Shown: piece by piece, positions 35,770-43,480 of the stretch
Layout of the letters: every line of letters begins with the position of its first letter
Position numbering within the stretch: position 1 is the stretch's first letter
Assembly: GCF_046254905.1 (NCBI RefSeq)
Contig: NZ_CP158016.1
Span: 3,162,001 to 3,226,000, forward strand
Length of the DNA: 64,000 nt
Direction: 5' to 3'
Source of the DNA: Pseudaeromonas aegiceratis
GTDB taxonomy: Bacteria; Pseudomonadota; Gammaproteobacteria; Enterobacterales; Aeromonadaceae
Notes under the pieces: generated by a model
Database searches by the model: none
What the model was told of the DNA's origin: nothing
Seen by the model: only the letters and a program-made list of their open reading frames with translations
Made by a program: the position numbers and the translations under genes

Positions 35770-36711
35770 TTACTGTTGCGTGGATGAGCCCAGGCCAAAA
35801 AAGGCGCGTGCTGCCTGGGCATCCCGTTCAATCTGCTGCTTGAGCGCAGCAAATGACTCAAATTTTTGCTCGTCTCTTAGCTTGTGACAGAGGCGAACCT
35901 GGATCTGCTGGCCATACAGGTTGCCGGCAAAATCAAACAGGTGCACCTCCAGTTGGGGGCGGGTGCCATGCACAGTCGGGCGCACGCCCACATTGGCCAC
36001 CCCATGGAGGAGTTGGCCAGAAAATAACACTTCTACCGCATACACGCCACTGACCGGCACCCGCCGCCGCTTGAGGTGGACGTTGGCGGTGGGGAAGCCG
36101 ATGGTGCGTCCCAGCTTGTCGCCGTGGGCCACCCGGCCGGACAGGGTATAGGGTTCACCCAGCATGCGCTGCACCTGGTGCAGGTCGCCCTCCCCCAGGG
36201 CCTCGCGCACCAGCGTGCTGCTGACCCGCTGGGCATCGACACAGAAGCTCTGGGTGCTGACCACCGAAAATCCGTGGCGGCGGCCGGCCTGCTGCAGCAG
36301 GGCAAAATCCCCGCGCCGCTCCCGACCGAAGCGAAAATCGTCGCCGACGATCAAGAAACGCACCCCCAACTGTTGCACCAAGATCTGCTCGATAAACAGC
36401 TCAGGCTGCAACTGGGCAAACGCGTGATGGAAGCGGACGCACAGCAGGCGGTCGATGCCCAGGCGCGCCATGGCCAAGTATTTCTCCCGCAGCCGGGAGA
36501 GTCGGGCCGGGGCCTGATGCTGAATGAACAGCTCCAGCGGCTGGGGCTCGAACAGCATGACGCAGGCCGGCACCCCCAGGGCATGGGCCTGGCGCTTGAG
36601 CTGCTGCAACACCGCCTGGTGGCCCAGGTGCACACCGTCAAAATTCCCGATGGTCAGCACACAACCGGCATGTTCAGGGCGCAGATTATGAAGACCGCGG
36701 ATTAACTCCAT
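35770..36711 (-). CDS. ribF: Bifunctional riboflavin kinase/FAD synthetase
   Basis: A 313-residue enzyme converting riboflavin to FMN and FMN to FAD. The N-terminal nucleotidyltransferase domain has IGNFDGVHLGHQAVL (about 21-35) and RFGRERRGDF (about 128-137). The C-terminal flavokinase domain has GRTIGFPTANVHL and GVYAVEV (about 205-230). Length equals E. coli RibF. It is first gene of the operon with ileS. The order with rpsT and murJ nearby is conserved in gammaproteobacteria. Confidence 0.96.
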   Translation of the reverse strand: MELIRGLHNLRPEHAGCVLTIGNFDGVHLGHQAVLQQLKRQAHALGVPACVMLFEPQPLELFIQHQAPARLSRLREKYLAMARLGIDRLLCVRFHHAFAQLQPELFIEQILVQQLGVRFLIVGDDFRFGRERRGDFALLQQAGRRHGFSVVSTQSFCVDAQRVSSTLVREALGEGDLHQVQRMLGEPYTLSGRVAHGDKLGRTIGFPTANVHLKRRRVPVSGVYAVEVLFSGQLLHGVANVGVRPTVHGTRPQLEVHLFDFAGNLYGQQIQVRLCHKLRDEQKFESFAALKQQIERDAQAARAFFGLGSSTQQ

Positions 36712-36775
36712 GACGCTGGCAATTCCTTAGCTGGCTGGCGAAATCGGCGGATTATACCGTAAAGCCCCCACGGGT

Positions 36776-38344
36776 TCAGCCCTCGGCGGCGGTTTTGAGG
36801 TGCCGTGGCCGCACCCCGGCCGCCAGCAGCACCAGGCCATAGGCCAGGCCGCCCAACAGGATGAGCTTGATCAGCTCCAGGCTGGCCCGCAGCATGGACC
36901 AGTGGCTCCACACCGTCAGATCCGGCGAGCACTGCCACAGCAGGACTCCCATGGCGGCGGTGGCCAGCAGCAGCTGCAGCACGAAGCGGCCCGTCTCCCG
37001 GCCGGGACGGTAGACGCCGGCCCGATAGAGGCCGGAGAACAGCAAGACGGCGTTGAGGGTGCCCGAACAGGCGGTGGCCAGCGCCAGGCCCACGTAGCCC
37101 AGGGGGTAGATGAAGATCAGGTTGCAGACCATGTTGGCCACCATGGCCAGGATGCCGATGCGCACCGGTGTGCGGGTGTCCTGGCGGGCATAGAAGCCCG
37201 GTGCCAGCACCTTGATCAGCATCAAGGAGAGCAGCCCTGTGGTGGAGGCCAGCAGGCTGGCCCCCGCCATCTGCACCTCATGGGGGCCAAACTCACCGCG
37301 CATGAACAGCACCCGCAGGATAGGCTCCCGCAACAACATGATGCCGAACATGGCCGGCAGGCCCAGCAGCATCACCATGCGCACCCCCCAGTCCAGGGTC
37401 TGGGCAAACTGTCCCGGATCCTCATCCACGTGCCGGCGAGACAGGGCAGGCAGTATCACGGTACTGATGGCCACGGCAAACATGCCTAAGGGAAACTCCA
37501 GCAGACGATCCGAGTAATAGAGGTAGCTGATGGCCCCGGTGGCCAGAAAGGAGGCCAGCATGGTGTTGAGCAGCAGATTGATCTGGCTGACGGACACGCC
37601 GAACAGGGCCGGCAGCATCAGGGTGCGGATCTTCACCACCCCGGGGTGATGCCAGCCCCAGCGGGGCCACACCAGCAAGCCCATCTGCTTGAGAAAGGGA
37701 TACTGAAAGACAAACTGCAGCAAACCGCCCAGGAAGACGCCGATGGCCAGACCGATCTCCGGGTGGACCAGCTTGGGGGAGATCCACCAGGCCGCGCCTA
37801 TCATGGCCACGTTGAGAAACACCGGCGTGAAGGAGGACACTCCGAAGCGGCCGAAGGTGTTGAGCACGGCGCCGGACATGGCGGTGAAGGTGATGAACCA
37901 GAGGTAGGGGAAGGTGATCTTCAGCAGCAGGCTGGCCATCTCGAACTTGGCCGCCCCGGGCCCGTCCTGCAACCAGTCCATGAACCAGCCCCAACCGAAC
38001 AGGGCGGTGAGCACACCGGACCCCAGCATGCCCAGCAGGGTGACCAGGGTGATGATGCCCCCCAGGGTGCCCGCCACCACCGCCAGCAGCTCCCGCACCG
38101 CCGTCTTGTCTTCATCCGCCTTCTTGTATTCGGTCATCACTGGGATGAAGGCCTGGTTGAAGGCGCCCTCGGCAAACAGCCGCCGCAGGAAATTGGGAAT
38201 GCGGTTGGCAAAGAAGAAGACGTCGGCGGCCAACCCCGCCCCCAGCAGATGGGCGATCACCACGTCCCTTGCCAGCCCCAGCACCCGGGAGGCCAGGGTC
38301 ATACCGGACACCAGCATGCCGGATTTGAGAAGTTTCTTGCTCAA
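36776..38344 (-). CDS. murJ: Lipid II flippase MurJ
   Basis: A 522-residue MOP-superfamily flippase moving lipid II across the inner membrane for peptidoglycan synthesis. Fourteen helices are expected. The N-terminus LLKSGMLVSGMTLASRVLGL and the RDVVIAHLLGAG and RRLFAEGAFNQAFIPV motifs are diagnostic. The start is a TTG at 38344 preceded by AAGGA; MSKKLLKSGM fits the family N-terminus and no ATG is available. It ends 64 nt before ribF. Confidence 0.96.
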   Translation of the reverse strand: MSKKLLKSGMLVSGMTLASRVLGLARDVVIAHLLGAGLAADVFFFANRIPNFLRRLFAEGAFNQAFIPVMTEYKKADEDKTAVRELLAVVAGTLGGIITLVTLLGMLGSGVLTALFGWGWFMDWLQDGPGAAKFEMASLLLKITFPYLWFITFTAMSGAVLNTFGRFGVSSFTPVFLNVAMIGAAWWISPKLVHPEIGLAIGVFLGGLLQFVFQYPFLKQMGLLVWPRWGWHHPGVVKIRTLMLPALFGVSVSQINLLLNTMLASFLATGAISYLYYSDRLLEFPLGMFAVAISTVILPALSRRHVDEDPGQFAQTLDWGVRMVMLLGLPAMFGIMLLREPILRVLFMRGEFGPHEVQMAGASLLASTTGLLSLMLIKVLAPGFYARQDTRTPVRIGILAMVANMVCNLIFIYPLGYVGLALATACSGTLNAVLLFSGLYRAGVYRPGRETGRFVLQLLLATAAMGVLLWQCSPDLTVWSHWSMLRASLELIKLILLGGLAYGLVLLAAGVRPRHLKTAAEG

Positions 38345-38458
38345 GAGGGATCCTTAAAAACTGTGACAACCGTGCAAAGGCTGCTAAAATCGGCCGTCAG
38401 TTTAACTATCCGTCACGGCCCAGGCTACTGGCCCGCGGTGGTTATTTGCTCAAATCAT

Positions 38459-38487
38459 TTGACTTTAATGGGCCAAGAAGGCATATT
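38459..38487 (+). promoter_or_regulatory. Sigma-70 promoter of rpsT
   Basis: TTGACT (38459-38464), a 17-nt spacer and CATATT (38482-38487). The predicted start gives a leader of about 40 nt before the rpsT start. Confidence 0.65.
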
Positions 38488-38534
38488 CTCGGCCTTTTCA
38501 GCACACTCGCTAAGACAGTTTCAGGAGTTATACC

Positions 38535-38795
38535 TTGGCTAACATCAAATCTGCTAAGAAGCGCGCGATTCAGGCAGAGAAGGCTCGCCAGCACAACGCT
38601 AGCCGCCGTTCCATGACCCGTACCTATGTGAAGAAGGTTGTTGCCGCTATCGCCGCTGGCGACAAGGCTGCCGCCCAAGCCGCCTTCACCGCCGCTCAGC
38701 CGATCCTGGATCGCATGGCCACCAAGGGCCTGATCCACAAGAACAAGGCCGCCCGTCATAAGGCTCGCCTGGCTGCCCAAATCAAGGCCCTGTAA
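38535..38795 (+). CDS. rpsT: 30S ribosomal protein S20
   Basis: An 86-residue basic helical protein binding 16S rRNA. MANIKSAKKRAIQAEKARQH and the Ala/Lys-rich C-terminus are diagnostic. Translation starts at TTG (38535) behind AGGAG; E. coli rpsT also uses UUG, which is linked to its translational autoregulation. It is monocistronic with its own promoter and a strong terminator, divergent from murJ. Confidence 0.97.
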   Translation: MANIKSAKKRAIQAEKARQHNASRRSMTRTYVKKVVAAIAAGDKAAAQAAFTAAQPILDRMATKGLIHKNKAARHKARLAAQIKAL

Positions 38796-38812
38796 TCAGG
38801 CCCTGATGGCAC

Positions 38813-38842
38813 AAAAAAACCGGCATCTGCCGGTTTTTTTTT
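38813..38842 (+). terminator. Intrinsic terminator of rpsT
   Basis: Stem AAAACCGGC/GCCGGTTTT with a 4-nt loop and nine T. The left A-run means it can also stop transcripts from the ArsR-type gene on the minus strand. Confidence 0.92.
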
Positions 38843-38875
38843 GTCCGCTTAACAGCAAAAAAAAAGCCAAGCCCC

Positions 38876-39205
38876 TCAGGCCTGGCAGTAAAGCTGATGC
38901 AACACCCCTATGATGCTGCGCACCTCATCGCTCTTGAGGGAGTAATAGACGGTCTGGGCACACTTGCGCGTGGCCACCAGCTCATCGCGCCGCAACACCG
39001 CCAGATGCTGAGACAAGGCCGACTGGCTCAAGCCAAGGCGCTCGTTGAGCTCCCCCACCGACAATTCCTGGGCCTGCAGATGGCACAAGATCAGCAAACG
39101 ATGCTCATTGGCCAACGCCTTGAGCAGCGAGACGGCCTTGCCGGCCTGGGTCTGCATGTCTTCAATTTGCATGGGTCGCATCTCGTATTCTGGAAATGCA
39201 GGCAT
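38876..39205 (-). CDS. ArsR-family regulator, persulfide-sensor (YgaV/BigR/SqrR) type
   Basis: A 109-residue winged-helix repressor. The core LLKALANEHRLLILCHLQ and LGLSQSALSQHLAVLRRDEL is ArsR-like, and the C-terminal YYSLKSDEVRSIIGVLHQLY-CQA closely resembles E. coli YgaV. Two cysteines, Cys41 and Cys107, sit where YgaV/BigR/SqrR members form a sulfur bridge when exposed to sulfane sulfur. A third cysteine, Cys82, is extra. No metal site is visible. The gene stands alone, with no sulfide-oxidation gene nearby. Alternative starts at Met9 or Met12 are possible. Confidence 0.8.
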   Translation of the reverse strand: MPAFPEYEMRPMQIEDMQTQAGKAVSLLKALANEHRLLILCHLQAQELSVGELNERLGLSQSALSQHLAVLRRDELVATRKCAQTVYYSLKSDEVRSIIGVLHQLYCQA

Positions 39206-39387
39206 GATACCAGCAACGCCTGGATTGGGAAGAAACCGATTACATTTTTACTCGGATAAACCGTGCCAACCCTCAGATCCCGCACGGAATTAATACCATT
39301 CAGCCCGGCAGGAGAGCCGGCGCCGACGGACGATGCGCTGGCGGCCGCGGGATCGGCTTAGCCAGCACAGAGACTTAGCAGGAAACA

Positions 39388-39411
39388 GAGCCCAGCGCAT
39401 GACCAGGGCTC
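39388..39411 (-). terminator. Possible terminator of nhaR
   Basis: GAGCCC/GGGCTC (6-bp stem, 12-nt loop) immediately after the nhaR stop, with a short T-tract on the minus strand. Confidence 0.5.
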
Positions 39412-39419
39412 CCCTGCGC

Positions 39420-40373
39420 CTAATCCACCAGACAGGCATCCATGGCTAGATTGACGCCGTCCTCGGCAACCGAGTCCCCCTGCTGGCCACCGAACAGCGC
39501 GGAAAAGTCGCTCTCACAGATCTTCTTCACCGCCGGATGCTGGATCATGCGCTCGGCAAAGATCACGTAATACTCTTCCTTCAACTCCTGGGTTTCCCCC
39601 AGCAGCTCCACCGCCTCCCCTTCCAGCAACTCATCCTGGTAGAGGGAGGGGGCCACGAAGATACCCTGATTGAAGAAGCCGAACGCCTTCATCAAGGCCG
39701 CGTCGTCAAACTCGCCCATCACCTTGGGATGCAGGCCCTTTTCCTCGAACCAGCGGGTCAGCTGGCGCCCCATGGCCGTGCGGCGCCCGGGGATAAGCAG
39801 CTTGCGCTCCTCCAGACAGGCGGGGAATGGCGCTTGGGGCAAGGGGCTCTTGCAGAAGAAACTGACCCCGCACTCCCCCAGCTTCTTGGAGAGCAGACCG
39901 GCATGCTGGCTGGAGTCCACCGGACAATCGGAGAGGATCATGTCCAGCTTGTGTTCACTGAGCTGAGCCAGCAACATCTCATGGGTGGACTCAAAACAGC
40001 GCAGGTGAATATCCCCATCCGCCGGCAGCACCGACAGGAGAACCCGGCTGGCCAGCCGCTTGGACAGGGCATCGGCGATCCCCACATCGAACATGATCTG
40101 GTTGTCTTTGCGGTAATTGATGATATCCAGCATCTCATAGGAGAGGCTGAACATCTTGTCGGCATACTGGAAGATCAGCTGGCCCAGCTCGGTGGCTTCC
40201 AGCTGACGTCCCTTGCGCTTGAACAGGCGGCCGCCCAACCGCTGCTCCAGCAGGCGGATCTGGCCGGTAACCGTCTGCGGCGTCAGAAACAGCGCCTCCG
40301 CCGCCCGGGTCACCGAGCCGCGTTTCTGGGTCATCCAGAAATAATAAAGATGGTTGTAATTAAGATGGGACAT
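39420..40373 (-). CDS. nhaR: Transcriptional activator NhaR
   Basis: A 317-residue LysR-family activator responding to Na+ and Li+; in E. coli it activates nhaA. It matches E. coli NhaR strongly: MSHLNYNHLYYFWMTQKRGS, ALFLTPQTVTGQIRLLEQRL, IHLRCFESTHEMLLAQLSEH and PACLEERKLLIPGRR. The HTH is at about 20-40. It follows nhaA in the same direction, but a terminator lies between them, so independent expression plus read-through is likely. Confidence 0.96.
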   Translation of the reverse strand: MSHLNYNHLYYFWMTQKRGSVTRAAEALFLTPQTVTGQIRLLEQRLGGRLFKRKGRQLEATELGQLIFQYADKMFSLSYEMLDIINYRKDNQIMFDVGIADALSKRLASRVLLSVLPADGDIHLRCFESTHEMLLAQLSEHKLDMILSDCPVDSSQHAGLLSKKLGECGVSFFCKSPLPQAPFPACLEERKLLIPGRRTAMGRQLTRWFEEKGLHPKVMGEFDDAALMKAFGFFNQGIFVAPSLYQDELLEGEAVELLGETQELKEEYYVIFAERMIQHPAVKKICESDFSALFGGQQGDSVAEDGVNLAMDACLVD

Positions 40374-40410
40374 GGGATCTCTTCCTCGTTACACCAATCC
40401 TGGTCATCAA

Positions 40411-40438
40411 TAAAAAGCCCGATCCGCATGATCGGGCT
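40411..40438 (-). terminator. Intrinsic terminator of nhaA
   Basis: Perfect 8-bp stem AGCCCGAT/ATCGGGCT with a 7-nt loop followed on the minus strand by TTTTTATTG. It partly insulates nhaA from nhaR. Confidence 0.85.
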
Positions 40439-40444
40439 GGTTCC

Positions 40445-41638
40445 TTAATCAAGGCTAACATGCTCAGCTGAACCCTGACTGTCTGGCAGGGCGCTCCGCA
40501 GCAAGACATACCCCACCACGGCGGCCAAGGTTGAGCCACCCAGGATCCCCAAACGGGAGAAGACGCCGTACTCCACCCCGGCCAGTTCGAAGGCCAGGGA
40601 GGCGATGAACATGGACATGGTAAAGCCGATACCACACAGCACACTCACCGCGAAAATCTGCTTGAAGTTCACCCCGGGCGGCAACTTGGCCAGCCCGATC
40701 CACACCGCCAACAGGCTGATGAGGAAGATCCCCAGGGGCTTGCCCACAAACAGGCCCAGCATGATGCCCAACGGCAGGGGCGACGCCAGATCCCCGAAGC
40801 CGACACCGGAGAGGGAGACGCCGGCATTGGCGAAGGCAAACAGCGGCAGGATCAAATAGGCGCTCCAGGGGTGCAGCTGATGCTCCAGATGTTGCAGCGG
40901 CGACGCGTGCCGCACCCCCTTGTTGGGGATCAGGAAACCCACCACCACACCCGCCAGGGTGGCATGGACGCCGGACTTGAGCACCGCCACCCAGAGCACC
41001 AGACCCACCAGCAGATACAGGCTGATCCGATCCTCACCACGCCGATTCATCCAGACCAACAGGGCCACGGCGACGACGGCCACCAGCAGGGCGGACAGGG
41101 TCAGTTGCTGGGTATAGAAGAGGGCGATGATCAGGATGACCCCCAGGTCATCTATGATGGCCAAGGCCAGCAGGAACACCTTGAGGCTGGTGGGTACCCG
41201 GTTGCCCAGCAGCGCCATGACGCCGAGGGCAAAGGCGATGTCGGTGGCCGCCGGAATGGCCCAGCCATTGCGGGTGATGGGATCATCGTAGTTGAACAAC
41301 AGGTAGATGATGGCCGGCATCAGCATGCCGCCGATGGCCGCCACCGCCGGGAAGGTGGCCTGCTCGCGACTGGAGAGGGCCCCCTCCAGCATCTCGCGCT
41401 TCACCTCCAGGCCCACCAGCAGGAAGAAGATGGCCATCAGGCCGTCGTTGATCCACAGCAGCAGCGGCTTATGCAGATCCAGTGACGCGACGCGGATCTG
41501 CACCTCGGTATCGAGGAATCCCGTATACAGGCTGGCCAGCGGCGAATTGGCCAGCAGTATGGCCAACAGGGCCGAGACGATAAGGATGATGCCGCTGGCG
41601 GATTCCAGCTGCAAAAACTTCTGAAGGGTCTGACGCAT
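40445..41638 (-). CDS. nhaA: Na+/H+ antiporter NhaA
   Basis: A 397-residue electrogenic antiporter (2 H+ in per Na+ out) for pH and sodium homeostasis. Twelve helices are expected. AIPAATDIAFALGVMALLG and LALAIIDDLGVILIIALFY are diagnostic; the adjacent Asp-Asp pair in IIDDLG is the ion-binding site. I chose the ATG at 41638 because GAGGCAGG lies upstream; a GTG at 41653 is the alternative. The gene precedes nhaR, so it is separated from its activator only by the terminator. Confidence 0.96.
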   Translation of the reverse strand: MRQTLQKFLQLESASGIILIVSALLAILLANSPLASLYTGFLDTEVQIRVASLDLHKPLLLWINDGLMAIFFLLVGLEVKREMLEGALSSREQATFPAVAAIGGMLMPAIIYLLFNYDDPITRNGWAIPAATDIAFALGVMALLGNRVPTSLKVFLLALAIIDDLGVILIIALFYTQQLTLSALLVAVVAVALLVWMNRRGEDRISLYLLVGLVLWVAVLKSGVHATLAGVVVGFLIPNKGVRHASPLQHLEHQLHPWSAYLILPLFAFANAGVSLSGVGFGDLASPLPLGIMLGLFVGKPLGIFLISLLAVWIGLAKLPPGVNFKQIFAVSVLCGIGFTMSMFIASLAFELAGVEYGVFSRLGILGGSTLAAVVGYVLLRSALPDSQGSAEHVSLD

Positions 41639-41793
41639 GGTGACCTGCCTCACAAAAATGTTACGCGGTGCACAAGTATAAACGGATGGCTAGTACGCCA
41701 TTAATCGTTTATGAAAGCACTATAACTCGGATTTTCTGAGGTATCTCGGTGGATAGCCAGCCACATCCCGAAAGATGCGACTGGCAACCGGTT

Positions 41794-42588
41794 TCATACG
41801 GCGACAGGTGCCTTGATGGCGGGATGAGGATCGTACCCGTCGATGACAAAGTCTTCGAAACGGTAGTCAAACAGGCTGGCGGGGCGCCGCTGGATCGTCA
41901 GGGTCGGCAAGGGGCGCGGCTCCCGGCTGAGCTGCAGCTTGGCCTGCTCCAGGTGGTTGCGGTACAGATGCACATCGCCGCCGGTCCAGACAAAGTCCCC
42001 CACCGCCAGATCACACTGCTGGGCCACCATATGGGTGAGCAGGGCATAGCTGGCAATGTTGAACGGCAGGCCCAGGAAGACGTCACAGCTGCGCTGGTAC
42101 AGCTGGCAGGAGAGCTTGCCGTCCGCCACGTAGAACTGGAAGAAGGCATGGCAGGGCGCCAGGGCCATCTTGTCGAGATCCGCCACGTTCCAGGCGGAGA
42201 CTATGATGCGGCGGGAGTCCGGGTTGTTGCGGATATCCTCCAGCACCCGTTGCATCTGATCGATGTGCCGGCCATCCGGCGCCGGCCAGGCGCGCCACTG
42301 GTGACCATACACGGGGCCCAGGTTGCCCTGCTCATCCGCCCACTCGTCCCAGATGCTCACCCCATGCTCCTTGAGATAGGCGATGTTGGTATCCCCCTGC
42401 AGGAACCACAACAGCTCATGGATGATGGACTTCAGGTGGCACTTCTTGGTGGTGACCAGGGGGAAGCCCTGGCTCAGGTCGAAGCGCATCTGATGCCCGA
42501 ACTGGGACAGGGTGCCGGTGCCGGTCCTGTCCTCCTTGGGGGTGCCGTGGGCCAGCAGGGTGGCCATCAGCTCCAGGTAATTCTTCAT
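41794..42588 (-). CDS. thyA: Thymidylate synthase
   Basis: A 264-residue folate-dependent enzyme making dTMP from dUMP; length equals E. coli ThyA. The catalytic Cys146 lies in LAPCHAFFQFYV, and SCQLYQRSCDVFLGLPFNIA and IVSAWN are diagnostic. The ATG at 42588 overlaps the lgt stop as ATGA and follows AAGGAG. The long open frame upstream is lgt in another frame. The lgt-thyA order is conserved with enterics. Confidence 0.97.
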   Translation of the reverse strand: MKNYLELMATLLAHGTPKEDRTGTGTLSQFGHQMRFDLSQGFPLVTTKKCHLKSIIHELLWFLQGDTNIAYLKEHGVSIWDEWADEQGNLGPVYGHQWRAWPAPDGRHIDQMQRVLEDIRNNPDSRRIIVSAWNVADLDKMALAPCHAFFQFYVADGKLSCQLYQRSCDVFLGLPFNIASYALLTHMVAQQCDLAVGDFVWTGGDVHLYRNHLEQAKLQLSREPRPLPTLTIQRRPASLFDYRFEDFVIDGYDPHPAIKAPVAV

Positions 42589-43409
42589 GCTTTGTCTCCT
42601 TGTTGCCGAACGCCGAACCAGGCTGGCTTGCGATAGGCAATCCAGATCATCAGCAGACCGGCCAGCACCATGGGCAGGGAGAGGATCTGCCCCATGCTGA
42701 TGAGGTTGAAATAGAGGCCCAGCTGGGCGTCCGGCTGGCGGACAAACTCCACCAGGATGCGGAACAGGCCGTAACAGACCAGGAACAGGCCGGAGATCAC
42801 CCCACGGGGCGGCTGCCGACGCCAGACCAGGTTGAGGATGAGGAACAGCAGTACCCCTTCCAGCGCGAACTGATAGAGCTGGGAGGGATGGCGCGGCTCG
42901 GGACCGCCGGTGGGGAACACCATGGCCCAGGGCACGTCTGACACCCGCCCCCACAGCTCACCATTGATGAAGTTGCCCAGACGGCCGGCCCCCAGGCCAA
43001 AGGGCACCAGGGGCGCGACGAAGTCGGCCACCGTGAAGAAGTGCCTGTGGGTGCGGTGGGCAAACCAGACCATGGCCAGTATCACCCCCACCAGGCCGCC
43101 GTGGAACGACATGCCCCCCTGCCAGATGCGCAGCAGATACAGGGGATCGTCCAGAAACAGCGGCAGGTTGTAGAACAGCACATAGCCGATGCGGCCGCCG
43201 AGGATCACCCCCAGAAAGCCGTAGAACATCAGATCCGAGACCTCCTGGCGGCTCCAGGCGCCGGCGGAACGGTCCGCCCGCCGATTGGCCAGCCACATGG
43301 CGAACAGGAAGCCCACCAGGTACATGACGCCATACCAATGGATCTGCAGGGGACCGACACTCAAGAGGACAGGATCAATCTTGGGAAAGTTCAGGTGCGT
43401 GGCACTCAT
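42585..43409 (-). CDS. lgt: Phosphatidylglycerol-prolipoprotein diacylglyceryl transferase
   Basis: A 274-residue inner-membrane enzyme that attaches diacylglycerol to the lipobox cysteine, the first step of lipoprotein maturation (LspA acts next). Seven helices are expected. The Lgt signature GRLGNFINGELWGR (about 141-154) and the HPSQLYQ and IHWYGVMYLVGF motifs are present. It is separated from ptsP by a terminator-like hairpin and coupled to thyA. Confidence 0.96.
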   Translation of the reverse strand: MSATHLNFPKIDPVLLSVGPLQIHWYGVMYLVGFLFAMWLANRRADRSAGAWSRQEVSDLMFYGFLGVILGGRIGYVLFYNLPLFLDDPLYLLRIWQGGMSFHGGLVGVILAMVWFAHRTHRHFFTVADFVAPLVPFGLGAGRLGNFINGELWGRVSDVPWAMVFPTGGPEPRHPSQLYQFALEGVLLFLILNLVWRRQPPRGVISGLFLVCYGLFRILVEFVRQPDAQLGLYFNLISMGQILSLPMVLAGLLMIWIAYRKPAWFGVRQQGDKA

Positions 43410-43438
43410 GACGACAAAAAACCCTCGTGGATTTGCGA

Positions 43439-43468
43439 TAAAAAACCGGGCCGCCTCTGGCGACCCGG
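43439..43468 (-). terminator. Terminator of ptsP
   Basis: CCGGG/CCCGG stem, extended by CGCC/GGCG with one mismatch, followed on the minus strand by six U. Confidence 0.75.
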
Positions 43469-43480
43469 CCGGCAGTGGGA

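Noticed and set aside
33898..35787. 629-residue open frame opposite ileS
   Set aside because: Same effect: GC-rich antisense frame over an intact ileS, with low-complexity composition and no motif.
41794..42954. 386-residue form of ThyA
   Set aside because: The extra N-terminus is lgt read in another frame. The ATGA overlap at 42585-42588 and family length fix the start.
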